From positions 40,012,532 to 40,076,531 of the forward strand of contig JAPXFY010000031.1 of assembly GCA_030674185.1 (NCBI GenBank): a DNA stretch of 64,000 bases, written 5' to 3'. Under the pieces are notes generated by a model. That model did no database searches and had not been told where the DNA came from. It saw only the letters and a list, made by a program, of their open reading frames with translations. Of the stretch, positions 44,301 to 54,800 are shown piece after piece. The position numbers were made by a program, and so were the translations under genes. The stretch comes from Monoplex corrugatus. Lineage: Eukaryota; Mollusca; Gastropoda; Littorinimorpha; Ranellidae. The stretch's first letter is position 1. The number at the start of each line of letters is the position of its first letter.

Positions 44301-46958
44301 TCATTATTATTATCATTATTTCATTATTAGTTTACTATCATTCATTACTATTTATTATCATTACTATTATTGTCATCAAAAATAATATTTAAACAAAATA
44401 AAGTAGGCCTACCAGGTTAATAGGTTGGACACTATGAACCTTCCTAACTAGGCCTATAGTGTTTATGAGATAAATTTTGTTGTGCTGATTTGAGTAGGCC
44501 TAAATGTATGGGACATTTTACTTTGCCCACTGCTTTGTGAGTTAAGGTAAGGTATTATAATTTTATTTTCAAAGCTGACAATAATACTGGTAGGCTTCTT
44601 ACAGCTCTACACCAATCTCTCTCTCTCTTGATCCTTTCTCTCTTTGACAGGCAGGGAAGTTAATTGAGCAGGGGTACAAAAGTCCTTGTGTTCCTGCATG
44701 TTTTATGTTCTTGTTTTTAGGATTTGTTTTTGTTTTGGTCAGTATTTGCCTCTTTTTCTGTATGTATAGGCCTGTTTGTCCCTACAAATGGGATTTTCAC
44801 ATTACGCTACAGGATAGAACAGATAGATGTACTAATACTTTCCCTCTACACTATTTTTCTCACAGATGATCTCTTCATGAGGATGAAGGAGCGATTTCTT
44901 AAGACTGGCAGAGGGCGGAGACCTAGTCTTTTGGACAACTTTGACAGCAATGATGATGAACTGTGTCTTAACATGTTTTAATTTTCTGTCACTTGTGAAG
45001 GGGAATCACTGATCATAGACACTGACAAGTATTTTTTTACATTTCATTACAACATGTTTTTTGTAAAAAGAGATGATTTCTATCTTTTATGCTTCCAGTT
45101 TAAGTTGAAGGCCAGGACAGTTATCTACTGTGATTAAGCAACAGTGAAAGGTCAAGACAATGATGTGGAAGCTTTTGATAATGTTCTACACACAGTTAAG
45201 GAACAGTTAAAGGTCAAGACATGTTTTAATCGTTGTTTAATGATAAAAAAACCCAACAAATTGGCATGTAAAAACTATGAAGATGATTTCTTTGAATGAA
45301 TATTGTTGATGTACATGTCTTGTTTGATTCGATATGTAAACAAAACGCATTATTTGTTATTATTATCAGCTGACATTTGTTATAATTTTGTCATCTGATT
45401 TTTGTTTACAGAAAGATTGAAACCTAATGTCTTGTTTGTTATACTGACAGATCATAAAAAACTGATCATTTTGGTATATGGTACTTTGCAGTAGGATGAA
45501 TGTGACAGAAGTTACGGAGTCTTGCAAAAAGCTAAAATACACAATTTTTTTCAAAATAGGTATTTTATCCTTACCCAAAAACGGATTGATTAAACATACA
45601 GATGTCTGGGGTTGTTTTACATTGAAAGAGTTTGTCATGCTGAGCAATTTGATATCAAAACATTTTTGTAACTTTAAAGTGAAAAAAGTTATGGTGCACC
45701 AAATATGTGTAAAATTCACCGTTTTTTTCACTGTGACAAATCGGCATATTTCGCATTTTTGACATCTGATATCTTTTCAACCAGCTTTCAGATGAAGCTG
45801 GAAAAAATTAGGGTTAAATTCCTTAATATGTTTATCATATATGATTCATTTCAGTGTCACTGTATTGTATTTCTTAAAAGATAATGGAGTTTGAAATTAA
45901 TGAAAATGGGTCCCTTGCCCAGTTGTTTGGAACGGCGGCGTCCAATTTTGCTATTTTTTGTCATTTTCATAGGTCTGTATTTTTTATTGATATGCATTTC
46001 TGTCCAAATGTTTTTTGCACATCAACTTAACAAGTAAAAACCTCCTCAGAAATGATTTTCTGGACTTGTGTGATTTTATATGTGTGTTCAAGGCATGTCT
46101 GAATGTGGCCTAAAATACTGTGCGAAATTTTTCTAAGTCCAAAAAGAAAGAAAAAAATCATACAAATTTTATTTTTTATCCCACATTAAAAAATAAAGTA
46201 TGTATGTGTTCAGAATGAAATTCTCTATTTTCCCAGCTGATTTTTATACAGATAAGTTCAAATTTGAAAATCACTTTGGAATACCTACTAACACATTCAC
46301 TTTTTCAAAATTTCCTAAATATTCAAAGGTCCAAAATATTCAAAGACTTGCTTCCGTTATTTTTGTTAAAGCTGCATAAAGCCATATCTGAGCCATTTCA
46401 AAACATACAATACTTCAACAGGAAAAAAAAATTAAAGAAAATTAAGTAGGCCCTACACATATCAATGCATTCGCACACACAATCTAAGGAGATGTTGATC
46501 ACTCAGGTCAATTATCCACACAGGGGATTTAAAAAAAAAACTACATCATCTTTATTCATTATCCCATAACCATGCACCCACCCATCCCTTCTGATGCCTG
46601 TCCACTTATTTCAAAGATGCTGAGCTATGTTACCAGTGACTCTAATTTGTTACATCTGAGCACATGAAATATTAGACAGGTAGAAAAACAAAAAGAAAAT
46701 AAAAGAAACTTTGGTTTGGTCAGCTCACTTGTTTAGCAGAAGAGAAGGCAACTCCAGAGAAGGAATAACGATCGACGACCAATGTGACGCCCGACTTCAA
46801 CAGGTCCGCCATCTTGGGCCTGCAACAGACAACACATGGTTTAGTATCCAATGCGTCATGTATGTAGGTTTAAATGTATGTATGTATGGTAACATACATA
46901 TGGTATGTTATTGTAGTTTATATACATATGTGGTGTGTGTGTGTGTGTGGTGGTGTGT

Positions 46959-47019
<61 letters not shown>

Positions 47020-47023
47020 TGTC

Positions 47024-47081
<58 letters not shown>

Positions 47082-50000
47082 GTGTGTGTGTGTGTGTCTG
47101 TGTGTGTGTGTCTGTGTGTGTGTGTGTGTGGGTTTTTTTCTTTTTTTTAAATACGTACATACATAGTTCCAAATTCAATACACTATGTTATGTTGATAAA
47201 TGTACAAACATATGGTATGTTATTGTACTATACAGCGATCGCGCTAGATTTTTTCCCAGCCGATACTAGCTACGGCAATTATAACATGTCAAAAATGCAA
47301 CCGGTACAGACAAAAAAAAAATCAGTATGCTTGTTCTATCAATTTTAATTGCCCTTCCTATAACAGCGCAGCAGTCCCAGGCTACGGTTTTTGTCATGCA
47401 GCAAGTGCCTTTTGATCCACCGCACGCATGAGTGCACACACAAACACACACGCACGCACGCACCCGATGCCGTTTCAGATTACTGCGAGAGGAAAAGGGA
47501 CTAGGCCTACGGGAAGGAGGGAGGCTGTGGAAAGGGGGGAGGATGGGGATGGGATGGGCACTAGCCGCGCTAATAGAAAGGGAGAAGGAGGGGAACAAAC
47601 TGGTAGACTACCGGAAACTGGTTGAGTGATTCATGTCACTATGCGGAACATGGGATTAGGCCGGGAGAAAAAAGGTCAATGAAGCAACCGGTACAATGAA
47701 TTTTTTTCAGTTTTGTGTAAGGACAGGTTAAATCACAGTCGGTATTCAGTGTGTTGAATCGGTAAAATACGGACTGTAGTCGGTTACCGCGGTTGCTGAC
47801 TATATGTATATATATGCAGTGTTTCACATTTCCCTCGGACTCCGGACATTGACCGATTGAAATTTGAAATGAACGATTGTTTTGCTTCTGAGCGGACCCG
47901 CTGTCCGATTGATATGCTATCCGAGCGGACCCGTGTCCGATTATTACATGGAAGTCGCGGACACGCCAAGTGTGTTTTATCGAGCGCGTTGAACGGCAGC
48001 GCTGGCTGTGCGAGGCCCTTGTAGTCGCTGACACGCCCGCTGACACAGTGACTGGACAGCCTATCACAGTGTCAGCCATTGCCCAGCGCTCCTCGAGTGT
48101 GCTATTTTTAGCTTCGCACGTTATCGGGGACAACATCTTGACCTCAAAGAGAAACCATTTGAGTGTGGAGACTCAGGATTGTCTCCTCAAGGTGAAGTTG
48201 GAGGGGCCCAAACAGAGAGAACAACAGTTTCTCTCTGAAGTTCGAAAATGGGCAAGCAAAAAGAAGAGGCACATCTTCAGACCCTCCACTCCCTGTGAGA
48301 CTGGGCCAAAGAACTAACAATCCTGAGTCTTCACACTCAAGCGGTTGTGGCGTCAAGTTGTGGTTTTGGGCCCTGAATCCTGGAATGGGAATGAGTGTGA
48401 GCATGTTGGGGTAGCTCTTTGCGTGTTGTGTAGCAATGATTTGGCATGTTCAGATGTAATTGCCAGAATGTGCCAAGTTTTCTCAGTCAGATCTTATTTT
48501 ATAGCAAGATGCTACTTAAAATTCACACACTGTTCAGTATCACTATGTTCAAATGTGATTGCCAGATTGTGCCAAGTGTTGTTTTGTTTTTGTTTTTACT
48601 GATTTTGAAGCAAGGTGCGACTTCAGTATTAACTTACAATAACTGCTTGAATATTCCATTTTTTTGTGTTGTTTAAGACTTAACAGATATTATTCAAAAT
48701 TGCCAGAATGTGCCAAGTTTTCTCAGTCAGATCTTATTTTATAGCAAGATGCTACTTAGTTTTCGTTATTAAAATTCATTCACTGTTGAGTATCACTATG
48801 TTCAAATGTGATTGCCAGATTGTGCCAAGTGTTGTTTTGGGTTGGTTTTTTTTTTTTTTACTGATTTTGAAGCAAGGTGCGACTTCAGTATTAACTTACA
48901 ATAACTGTTTGTTGATTATTTCATTTGTGTGTTGTTTAAGCTGTAATTACTAAAAATTAGTAATTTTTGTTGCAAATGCTTTATGGTATATCAGAGTTCT
49001 GCATTATTGGACTTATTTTAAATAAACACTTGTTTTTTTGCGAAAAAATGGTGTCCTATTGTTTTTTCATAGCCAGGACACTGTGTCCTATTAATTTTCT
49101 ATGTCCAGGACACTGTGTCCTATTGGGGGTTCAGAAAATGTGGATCATTGTATATGTACTATAAAAGCATTCCAGCAGACAATACATGGTTCATTATTCA
49201 CTGCATCACTGATGAAGACCAAAGATTATATATATATATTTACACACACACACACTACATATCCCTGGTCATCATCAATGACAGATTATCATCAGTACTA
49301 CTCTGCACTGCGTCATTCCGCCTTGAACTTTGAAATGGACGGTTCATTTGGAAGGAAACATGATACTTAAATATTGAAGTGATTTCTGATGTTTGCATAT
49401 ACCCCCAGATCTACAGTTCGTTTCAAAGTTCAATAATACCAAATGATGCACTACATAGCAGTTCTGATGATAATCCATCACTAATGATGACCAAAGCTAT
49501 TTTACTTATGCAAAATGCACACTCATCATAAAAACTGCATAGACACTCTTTGGCTGCTGTGCATATATTCACAATGGTGACAGTACCAACTGGTACAAAT
49601 CAGCGCTAGCTGCTGTGACTGACTTGATTTGCATGGTAGGCAATGTGGAACCGGAAGATGGCAAGAGCAAAAAATAAATAACTACGTAAATAAATAAATA
49701 AACAAATAAATAAATTCAAGAAACACCTAAAAAGCAAAAACAAACCAACTGGTTATCTAAGCATTCAACTGGTTATCTAAACCTTCACAGAAACAATACA
49801 CAGGGCTTAAAACAGGAGGAGGAAAAAACCACCGAAACTAGGGGGGTCCGGGGGCTATGAATGCTTGCAAGCCGATCACGGATGCCTTGCTCCTTTCGTG
49901 GTTTTTTTTTTTTTTTGACAAACCGAAATCGCGGAATTCCACCCAGACATGGAACGTTTTAAGCCCTGAAACCAAGAACAAAATATACTTGAACAAAAAA

Positions 50001-51845
50001 CAAGCAAATGAAAAAGACAAGGGAAGAAAAATTATACAAATGAAAAAGAAAACTACAATATAGTGACACTGAACACAAGGCTAGGCCCATGTGACAAGGG
50101 TCCCCCACGGGGATGCCTGGGGCCCTTTCAGTATAGTCTCCCCACCTGGAAATTCTGTCACTCTCTTTGTTTCTATCTTCGACCTTCGCTTTCTGTCATT
50201 TCTTCCTATCATTTTCTGTCTTGCTGGTCCACTCACCTATAGTGCAAGTGTTCAATAAAGTCTTACATACTTTCTCTTAGGATTGATAACTGAGTACATG
50301 TATTAAGTGCATTTTTGGCTCTAGAGAAATGAGATATGCTGAAGCAATTTTAGGTAATTTAGGCCCGTTCTTATAAATGTTTTAGTGTCCTTAGTTATGT
50401 TTAAATTTGTATTCAAGGTATGTTTTTTATATATATCTCCTGTGCAACAGATTGGACGAAGTGGTTAATGCCAGGGGCATCTCTTTAGATTACGTGTGCG
50501 AATGCATTGACACATGTGCTTAATTTTCCTTTCCTTCTGTTTTCCTGTTGAAATATTGTATGTTTTGAAATGGTTCTACTTCTAGCCTTGGCATGGCTCT
50601 ATGCAGTCATATGGGCTTTAAACAAAAATAACAGTAACAATGTGACAAGGGACTAACATGGCCTCCCAGCGGTTGGCAGCAAACAGAAGATGGATGGCAT
50701 GATCCTCCACCTGACACGTCTCCTGAAGGTAATTGTTGATCATCTGCCCTATCGCTGTTGTCCGATCTGCACAATCAATAGTGATCAATCAACAGGTAAC
50801 CAATGTCACTGTACATCAGCTTATGGAAATAGTACACTGCCTGCATACTGATACTGTATGAAAAAACAACATGAACACACACTTTAAAGAACAATCAGAA
50901 TAAAAACAAAGAATCCATTTCAAAATTTCACTAATTATTAAACCTATCATGGTCATAAAATCACACACACACACAGAGGTCATATACACATAAAGTAAAA
51001 TAAATCATTGTGTGTATAGTAGGCTATGCATAATTATGTCTGTGTGCATGAATGTGTAAAACACACATACACAGACATATGTATACACACTTTATATATA
51101 TGTGTGTAAAAAACACACATACACAGTCATATGCATACACACACACAAACGACAAAGTGATTTATTTTAGTAGCCAATACTACTTCAGACATTAGGCCTA
51201 CTGTTGCATGGTCACATGGTGTACCATTGAGTAATGGTGACACTCCCATGAAAGACTTGACTCACTTGCCATGACAAGTCCTTTCCAATCAAATTCAAAG
51301 GCTACTGCAATAATTATTTTAAAAGCAGTAAATGTAAACTTTTATCATCCCGTTGTTCTGCACTTTGGAAATCAGGTTGTTCTGCCTCCCCTCCGCAACA
51401 ATGAAATCTTGCGATCGCATTTGTATGAAACAGCCCTACCGGCTACGCCCTCAGCCATATCGTCACACGTGGGACAAATGCACGAGGTCAATCTGGGGTG
51501 GTAAAGTTTACATATGCCTGCAAATCTCTAGGCATACACAGTTGCTAAAAGTTCACACTTGCCATTTCCACGATAAAAAGCACATAGTCATTAAAACAGA
51601 CAGAAAATGATCAACGTAAGATTTTTTCAACTTTTACTTTCACTTTCCAACTTTCGTCTCTGATCAGTGCCGCAGTGGTCCAGTCACTATTTAAATTTTT
51701 AGTATTTACCTGGAAATTTCATGAGTTGTGCCTGAACGCCATTTTTCTTAAGTCGATCGACCAGCAACCCACACTGTGTAGATTTTCCACTTTTATCACA
51801 GCCCTCAAACACAATGAAAGCTCCTCGTTTATTTGCAGAAGTCAT
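38223..51845 (-). CDS. DTYMK: Thymidylate kinase (dTMP kinase), complete five-exon gene
   Basis: The enzyme phosphorylates dTMP to dTDP with ATP, on the route to dTTP. Exons on the - strand are 51845-51710, 50766-50658, 46819-46729, 40983-40795 and 38333-38223. All introns are GT-AG with matching phases (1, 2, 0, 0). The product is 211 residues; animal enzymes are about 212. Visible motifs are the P-loop [10 protein letters not shown] (residues 14-23), the FPDR substrate-binding strand (44-47), ANRWE (76-80), the [10 protein letters not shown] motif (98-107), the LID region around [11 protein letters not shown] (144-154), and the C-terminal QPLQELW. The start ATG at 51845 gives the usual short lead before the first strand. 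An in-frame ATG 27 codons upstream exists. The P-loop has Lys where human has Arg. Introns 2-4 are full of transposons, and a small gene lies on the other strand in intron 3. Confidence 0.95.
38345..38535. repeat. ~30-37 bp minisatellite next to thymidylate kinase exon 5
   Basis: Five or six units of attaagtctaacacatgatg plus acaattggaa, starting 12 bases intronic of the exon 5 acceptor. The array sits where the branch point would be expected. Confidence 0.85.
38793..39030. mobile_element. ~235-bp unidentified insertion in the LINE copy
   Basis: The two LINE copies match on both sides (ggccaatgatgt and ggttatgttctcgatgta), but this copy has about 235 extra bases. The insert is GC-richer than its surroundings and holds an internal inverted pair CTTTAGTTG / CAACTAAAG. 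Its termini are not clear. Confidence 0.6.
39527..39737. mobile_element. TF foldback MITE, copy 11 (inserted in the LINE)
   Basis: TTAA-CCCTTTGACTCTCACATC at the left, gggagtcaaaggg at the right with TTAA four bases beyond. A small internal insertion repeats catgctatcatctgtcatca/gatgacaaccattctag. Interruption of the RT frame proves it is younger than the LINE. Confidence 0.8.
40265..40748 (-). mobile_element. tRNA-Leu-like SINE
   Basis: On the - strand the head reads GAGTGGCAGAATGGTTCAGACG (box A TGGTTCAGACG), with a long variable arm and box B CAGGGTTCGCTCCCC. This is the layout of a class II (Leu-like) tRNA. The body of about 370 bases follows. It lies in intron 4 of the thymidylate kinase gene, directly after exon 4. 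Confidence 0.65.
40795..40983 (-). CDS. DTYMK: Thymidylate kinase exon 4
   Basis: Acceptor acccag|AACCTG, donor TGGATT|gtgagt, exactly 63 codons. It holds the [20 protein letters not shown] strand and the LID region [11 protein letters not shown]. Confidence 0.95.
41078..41290. repeat. (CA)n-rich tract
   Basis: Interrupted CA repeats in intron 3 of the thymidylate kinase gene. The region from 41290 to 42217 holds no recognised exon. Its CpG content rises towards the start of the + strand gene at 42218. Confidence 0.9.
42218..44981 (+). CDS. Small two-exon gene, 72-residue protein of unknown function, antisense within thymidylate kinase intron 3
   Basis: Exon 1 is 42218-42320 and exon 2 is 44866-44981. 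The start is in a good context (gcgcaATGGCG). The donor GAGG|gtaagt and the acceptor with a long pyrimidine tract (tatttttctcacag) are both strong. The phase-1 join makes Asp and keeps one frame to TAA. The protein is acidic at both ends (residues 11-35 and the last 15) with a basic middle ([14 protein letters not shown]). It has no signal peptide, membrane segment or domain I recognise. I cannot tell a host gene from a transposon-derived one. The exon 1 region is CpG-rich. The intron carries a 1.4-kb transposon. Confidence 0.55.
42436..43812. mobile_element. DNA transposon remnant with 16-bp inverted ends and 6-bp duplication
   Basis: The ends are CATGGGTGCAACTCCT and its exact complement at 43797-43812. 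The repeat TGAATA flanks both (42430-42435, 43813-43818). On the - strand a fragment reads [10 protein letters not shown] followed by [14 protein letters not shown], a CxxC...H....H zinc finger like those at the start of hAT-type transposases, plus a basic helical stretch ([15 protein letters not shown]). An internal 80-bp direct duplication lies at 43557-43706. No full transposase is present. Confidence 0.7.
44200..44400. repeat. (ATT/ATC)n-rich low-complexity tract
   Basis: TTATTATCATTATT repeats inside the intron of the small + strand gene. Confidence 0.85.
44982..46355. other. AT-rich stretch, no recognised gene
   Basis: Holds a 94-codon + strand frame at 45478-45762 with no recognised domain. 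The sequence past 45780 (aaccagctttcagatgaagc...) looks like a transposon end, but no partner was found. Part may be the 3' UTR of the gene ending at 44981. Confidence 0.35.
46360..46545 (-). repeat. Dispersed repeat family E (copy 2, partial)
   Basis: Matches 34690-34870 in the same orientation (tttcaaaacatacaatactt, caatctaaggagatg, ccacacaggggatttaaaaa). Confidence 0.65.
46729..46819 (-). CDS. DTYMK: Thymidylate kinase exon 3
   Basis: Acceptor gttgcag|GCCCAAG, donor AAACAA|gtgagc. It encodes [20 protein letters not shown], with the Asp-Arg-Tyr motif of thymidylate kinases. Confidence 0.95.
46930..47133. repeat. (TG)n microsatellite
   Basis: Nearly pure GT for about 200 bases in intron 2 of the thymidylate kinase gene. 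Confidence 0.95.
47970..48317 (+). pseudogene. hAT transposase C-terminal (dimerisation) fragment
   Basis: The + frame ends [20 protein letters not shown], then [12 protein letters not shown] and a basic tail before TAA. 'NRLSVETVD.LLRVKLEGP' is the usual end of a group of hAT transposases. Upstream the frame becomes unlike any transposase, so only the last exon or fragment survives. Confidence 0.5.
48456..48915. repeat. Tandem duplication of ~245 bp
   Basis: The phrase ttgccagaatgtgccaagtt followed by tctcagtcagatcttatttt and about 170 more bases occurs at 48459-48660 and again at 48700-48910. It lies just after the hAT fragment and may be part of its 3' end. Three short copies of ggacactgtgtcctatt-like sequence follow at 49045-49122. 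Confidence 0.8.
49801..49968. mobile_element. hAT-like MITE (family H)
   Basis: The ends CAGGGCTTAAAAC and GTTTTAAGCCCTG are perfect inverted repeats. The interior has ggggggtccgggggc and a T run. A longer relative is at 57698-57947. No clear target duplication. Confidence 0.75.
50095..50645 (+). repeat. Dispersed repeat family E (copy 3)
   Basis: Matches the reverse complement of 34590-35290, from tgcctggggccctttcagta to catggctctatgcagtcata. It contains ttcaataaagtcttacat. It lies directly beside exon 2 of the thymidylate kinase gene. Confidence 0.7.
50658..50766 (-). CDS. DTYMK: Thymidylate kinase exon 2
   Basis: Acceptor tgtgcag|ATCGG, donor GGCCAT|gttagt. It encodes [14 protein letters not shown] and [16 protein letters not shown], matching the substrate-binding helices of animal thymidylate kinase. 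Confidence 0.95.
50767..51709 (-). other. Thymidylate kinase intron 1
   Basis: Holds CA-rich stretches (50960-51145) and one duplicated phrase (aaacacacatacacag near 51060 and 51112). No other feature is recognised. Confidence 0.7.
51710..51845 (-). CDS. DTYMK: Thymidylate kinase exon 1 (start and P-loop)
   Basis: ATG at 51845-51843, donor CCAG|gtaaat. It encodes the first strand (RGAFIVFEG), the P-loop CDKSGKST and LMKFP, and leaves phase 1. The in-frame extension upstream to 51926 is rich in Leu/Arg/Ser and has no acidic residue. Confidence 0.95.
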
Positions 51846-51901
51846 TTTTCGTGTTAATTGTAACGTTACAAGAGGCAGAGCAGCTCGCAACACACTGTGA
51901 C

Positions 51902-51938
51902 TTGGCGCCAAACAAGTCCCGATCATCGCGCGCGAAAA
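51902..51938 (-). promoter_or_regulatory. Two E2F-like sites upstream of thymidylate kinase
   Basis: The palindrome TTGGCGCCAA (51902-51911) and GCGCGCGAAAA (51928-51938, TTTTCGCGCGC on the - strand) fit the TTTSSCGC E2F consensus. They lie 57-95 bases upstream of the ATG. Thymidylate kinase genes are S-phase-induced in animals, so E2F control is plausible. It is inferred from the motif only. Confidence 0.5.
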
Positions 51939-51949
51939 GTTTCAAGCAC

Positions 51950-52587
51950 ATGAAATTGCGACATGCTTGCTGAAAGGAAATTTCACAGATTCCTGATGTC
52001 ACTTTCGCATGCTCCAGACCGTTACTGCTTCTAAAATCAGATGCTGGACAACCAAAGCATTTTTCGTGAGGAAAAACGAAGCATTCCACAGTATCTCTGC
52101 GCACAAACCCTTGCAGATAGTATGTCATTATCTCCTCTCATTGGCTATTTTAGGCACGTGACCGGAAGAGACCGGAAGTCTGCTTTTATTTACATTGGTT
52201 ACAGATTGCTCGTCCGGCGCTGTTTTACGTCGCCGTGTTTTGTTATCAGAAAGAAAGAAAAGCAAACCAGAAATAAAAAGATAATTGTGACAGATGTCAG
52301 AAATGTTCAACTTTTGTCTGGTTTAGACTGTTTTATTTCCTTCTTCTTGTTCACCATCTGTGTGGTTATGACATTGATTCTTTATGACCTTAGGCCAAGT
52401 CAACGATCTGCCATCAATTATTTTCTGTTTTCTGACAGTAAGTCGCACTGCCTTGAAGCATTTCCCAATATTTTTTTCTCCTAGGGCAGCTTTGATGCCT
52501 GTTACACCCCCCCTCCCCCCTGTATAGGAGTACTTTTGAAGCCAAGCTTGGGGCCTTACAGGCCCTTTCATTGTTTCTTTTTCTTCC

Positions 52588-52590
<3 letters not shown>
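51950..52590. other. Thymidylate kinase upstream region, no further gene recognised
   Basis: CpG-containing to about 52260 (gcacgtgaccggaag, with an E-box CACGTG at 52153-52160 and ETS-like CCGGAAG at 52161-52167 and 52172-52178). After that it is ordinary sequence with a 147-codon + frame of no recognised family. Confidence 0.4.
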
Positions 52591-52628
<38 letters not shown>

Positions 52629-52640
52629 CTCTCTCTCTCC
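52590..52640. repeat. (CT)n microsatellite
   Basis: Pure CT repeats with one interruption. Confidence 0.95.
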
Positions 52641-52842
52641 TGCACAATGTTCACAACTTTCAGTCTCGTGTCCTCATCATGTTATCATGTGCAGTTTTCC
52701 TCATTTGCTAATCATCTTCATTGTAGGACTTTGTGATTGGCATGTGTGCATATGTAGTTTGGATGCTATGGCAAGCTTGATCATTCCAATTATATAATTT
52801 TTATATCTATTCTATTCCATGTCACCTATCACACTCTGCACA

Positions 52843-52859
52843 CACACACAAACAAACAA

Positions 52860-52931
<72 letters not shown>
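52843..52931. repeat. (CA)n microsatellite
   Basis: About 35 pure CA repeats after acaaacaaac. Confidence 0.95.
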
Positions 52932-52932
<1 letters not shown>

Positions 52933-53311
52933 TTCGTTTTCTTTATTTATTGTTGAAGTAATTTATTACACATAGTGTTTAATTACTCACATGATCAGTA
53001 CATTTATTTCTGTCACATTGTATTACACTGTATTGACATCAGATTAAAATTCTGACAGTACCACATTAACCAGTAGATATAGAATGGCACTCAAGGGAGA
53101 ACATGGGAGTGGTCAATCCATTTTAATGACAAGTAACTCATCACACCCAGAAATGTTGGTAAGACACATTGGCCCTAAAGGAACATCACACTACATTAGA
53201 AGACAGAAAAGTTAGACTCAAGTAAAAACAAAATTGATAGGGGACACCTGAACTCCAACTTAGAAAAAGTATAGCACCAACAAATTCCTAAACAAAAATT
53301 CTAACAAAAAT

Positions 53312-53683
53312 TCAGACCTTTCCGGGCACTCGACAAACAGGACATATGTGCTCTTCTCCCTCTTTCGTTGGTATCGGTATACAGTCACAGGTGGTGTGGA
53401 CCCAAGCCATGCACACATCACAATTCCGCCACAGAACATCAGAGTCATCTAAAGCACTACTATTATAACTGGATGGGTCATCTTCCTTGTAACAAAGACT
53501 GCACACCTTCGCCTCATTACGTGAAAGGGATTCTTGTAACTGCTGGTTTTCTTGGACTGGTGGTTTTCTCAATTTTAATCTATCTCTACCTGTACTAATT
53601 GATTTAGATCTGGTGGAAGTGAATCGAGGCTGAGGTTCAAAGTTTTTGTTTCCAGGAAATGACTCTGTTTTATCAAAATCTTT
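53312..53683 (-). pseudogene. MULE gene, PHD finger segment
   Basis: Same frame as the SWIM segment but after an in-frame TAG. Zinc ligands are visible as CSLC, then NCDVCMAWVHTTC and CPVC, the C4HC3 pattern of a PHD finger. It stops with TAA at about 53312. PHD fingers bind histone tails. Here it could steer insertion or recruit chromatin, which is inference. Confidence 0.75.
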
Positions 53684-54424
53684 CTATGTACATGTACCTG
53701 TATCAGCTAAAGTATTCATCCCTCGTAATATTCTAAGAGTGCCCGTCAATCGTGTGCATGCAGCCTGTACTAAGGAAATATCATTGGAGTCTTTGATAAG
53801 CTGAATAATATCACTAGCTTTACTTAAAGCAGAAGACCTAACTTTTTCTACGTCACCACTGTTCTCTGGCTGATCACTACAAAGAACTGTTTTATAAAAG
53901 TCCATTCTTTCACTAGTTTCAGTGTCACTGTGACAATCAGAGTCTTCAGGTTCATTCTGGCATGAATTATTAGAATCAGATGTTTCTTTGGAAGTACCGG
54001 TATTCATATGGACAGCATGTATGTGCTTGCACATAACCGTTCGGACTAAATAGTCACTACAAGTGCATGTGTACATATGCACACAAGCATTGCATGCATC
54101 ACAAATTAATTTACAATTACAAATATCATGACTGCTAACTTTTTTTCGGCTATAAGTCACACTAGCAACTGATGATGATTTAACTGTCCACTCATCTTTT
54201 GATACATTAATGATGTCTTTTGGTTGAACACACTTGGCTGTCTCATGCCTTTTTCTTATCTCCCTGATTCGAAGTGTAATTTTACCTTTTTTGGATTTAA
54301 TTAACTGTTCAACTGCTTTATCACGAGCAAGTTTTAATAAAACAAAAAGAAGATTATCTACTCGCCTATTTTGTTTTTTTGTTAAAATAGACAGTTTTGA
54401 GTGTCCTGTGAAAGGCCTCAGCAA
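53684..54424 (-). pseudogene. MULE gene, SWIM finger segment
   Basis: Begins in a frame that overlaps the DDE segment at a run of A bases (54366-54385). It encodes a helical stretch (VDNLLFVLLKLARDKAVEQL), then CNCKLICDACNACVHMYTCT with the SWIM pattern CxC...CxH, and an acidic Ser-rich tail. Confidence 0.8.
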
Positions 54425-54800
54425 ACATGTTTGTGTTAGCTATGGTGCCGAGCCTGTAACAAGATGCCCAAAGTGCTGTTTTATTGTCATAGACATAATG
54501 TCTTGAAAAGTAGTCCAGAAAATTTGGAGCTTCCTCTGACAAAAAACTGAAAAATTCTTGTAACATCTTTCGAAATGTGGCCTCTTTTGTCTCTGACTGA
54601 ATTATTTTCAGATATGCATATACAAGGGACTGTGTTTGCTTACCAGTTACAAGGCTGTTAACTTGTCTCCGCCAGCTTTTGTCTGTGTGCCATGAACAGT
54701 AAAGCCTCTTATCAGGCTTAGAAAAAACATCACACCATGCATTGAAAAAGTTACTAGCCAAGTCACTCATGTAAAGTTTCTGTTTGCAAATCTTGGCCAC
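54366..54800 (-). pseudogene. MULE transposase, second half of the DDE core
   Basis: YMSDLASNFFNAWCDVF holds the second catalytic Asp. RLYCSWHTDKSWRR is the conserved C..H block that follows in MULEs. NMFAEAFHRTLK holds the presumed catalytic Glu. The frame joins the preceding segment by a one-base change near 54795. Confidence 0.8.

Noticed and set aside
52041..52484. 147-codon + strand frame upstream of thymidylate kinase, possible divergent gene
   Set aside because: No domain, atypical composition and no splice support. The region is more simply promoter and intergenic sequence.
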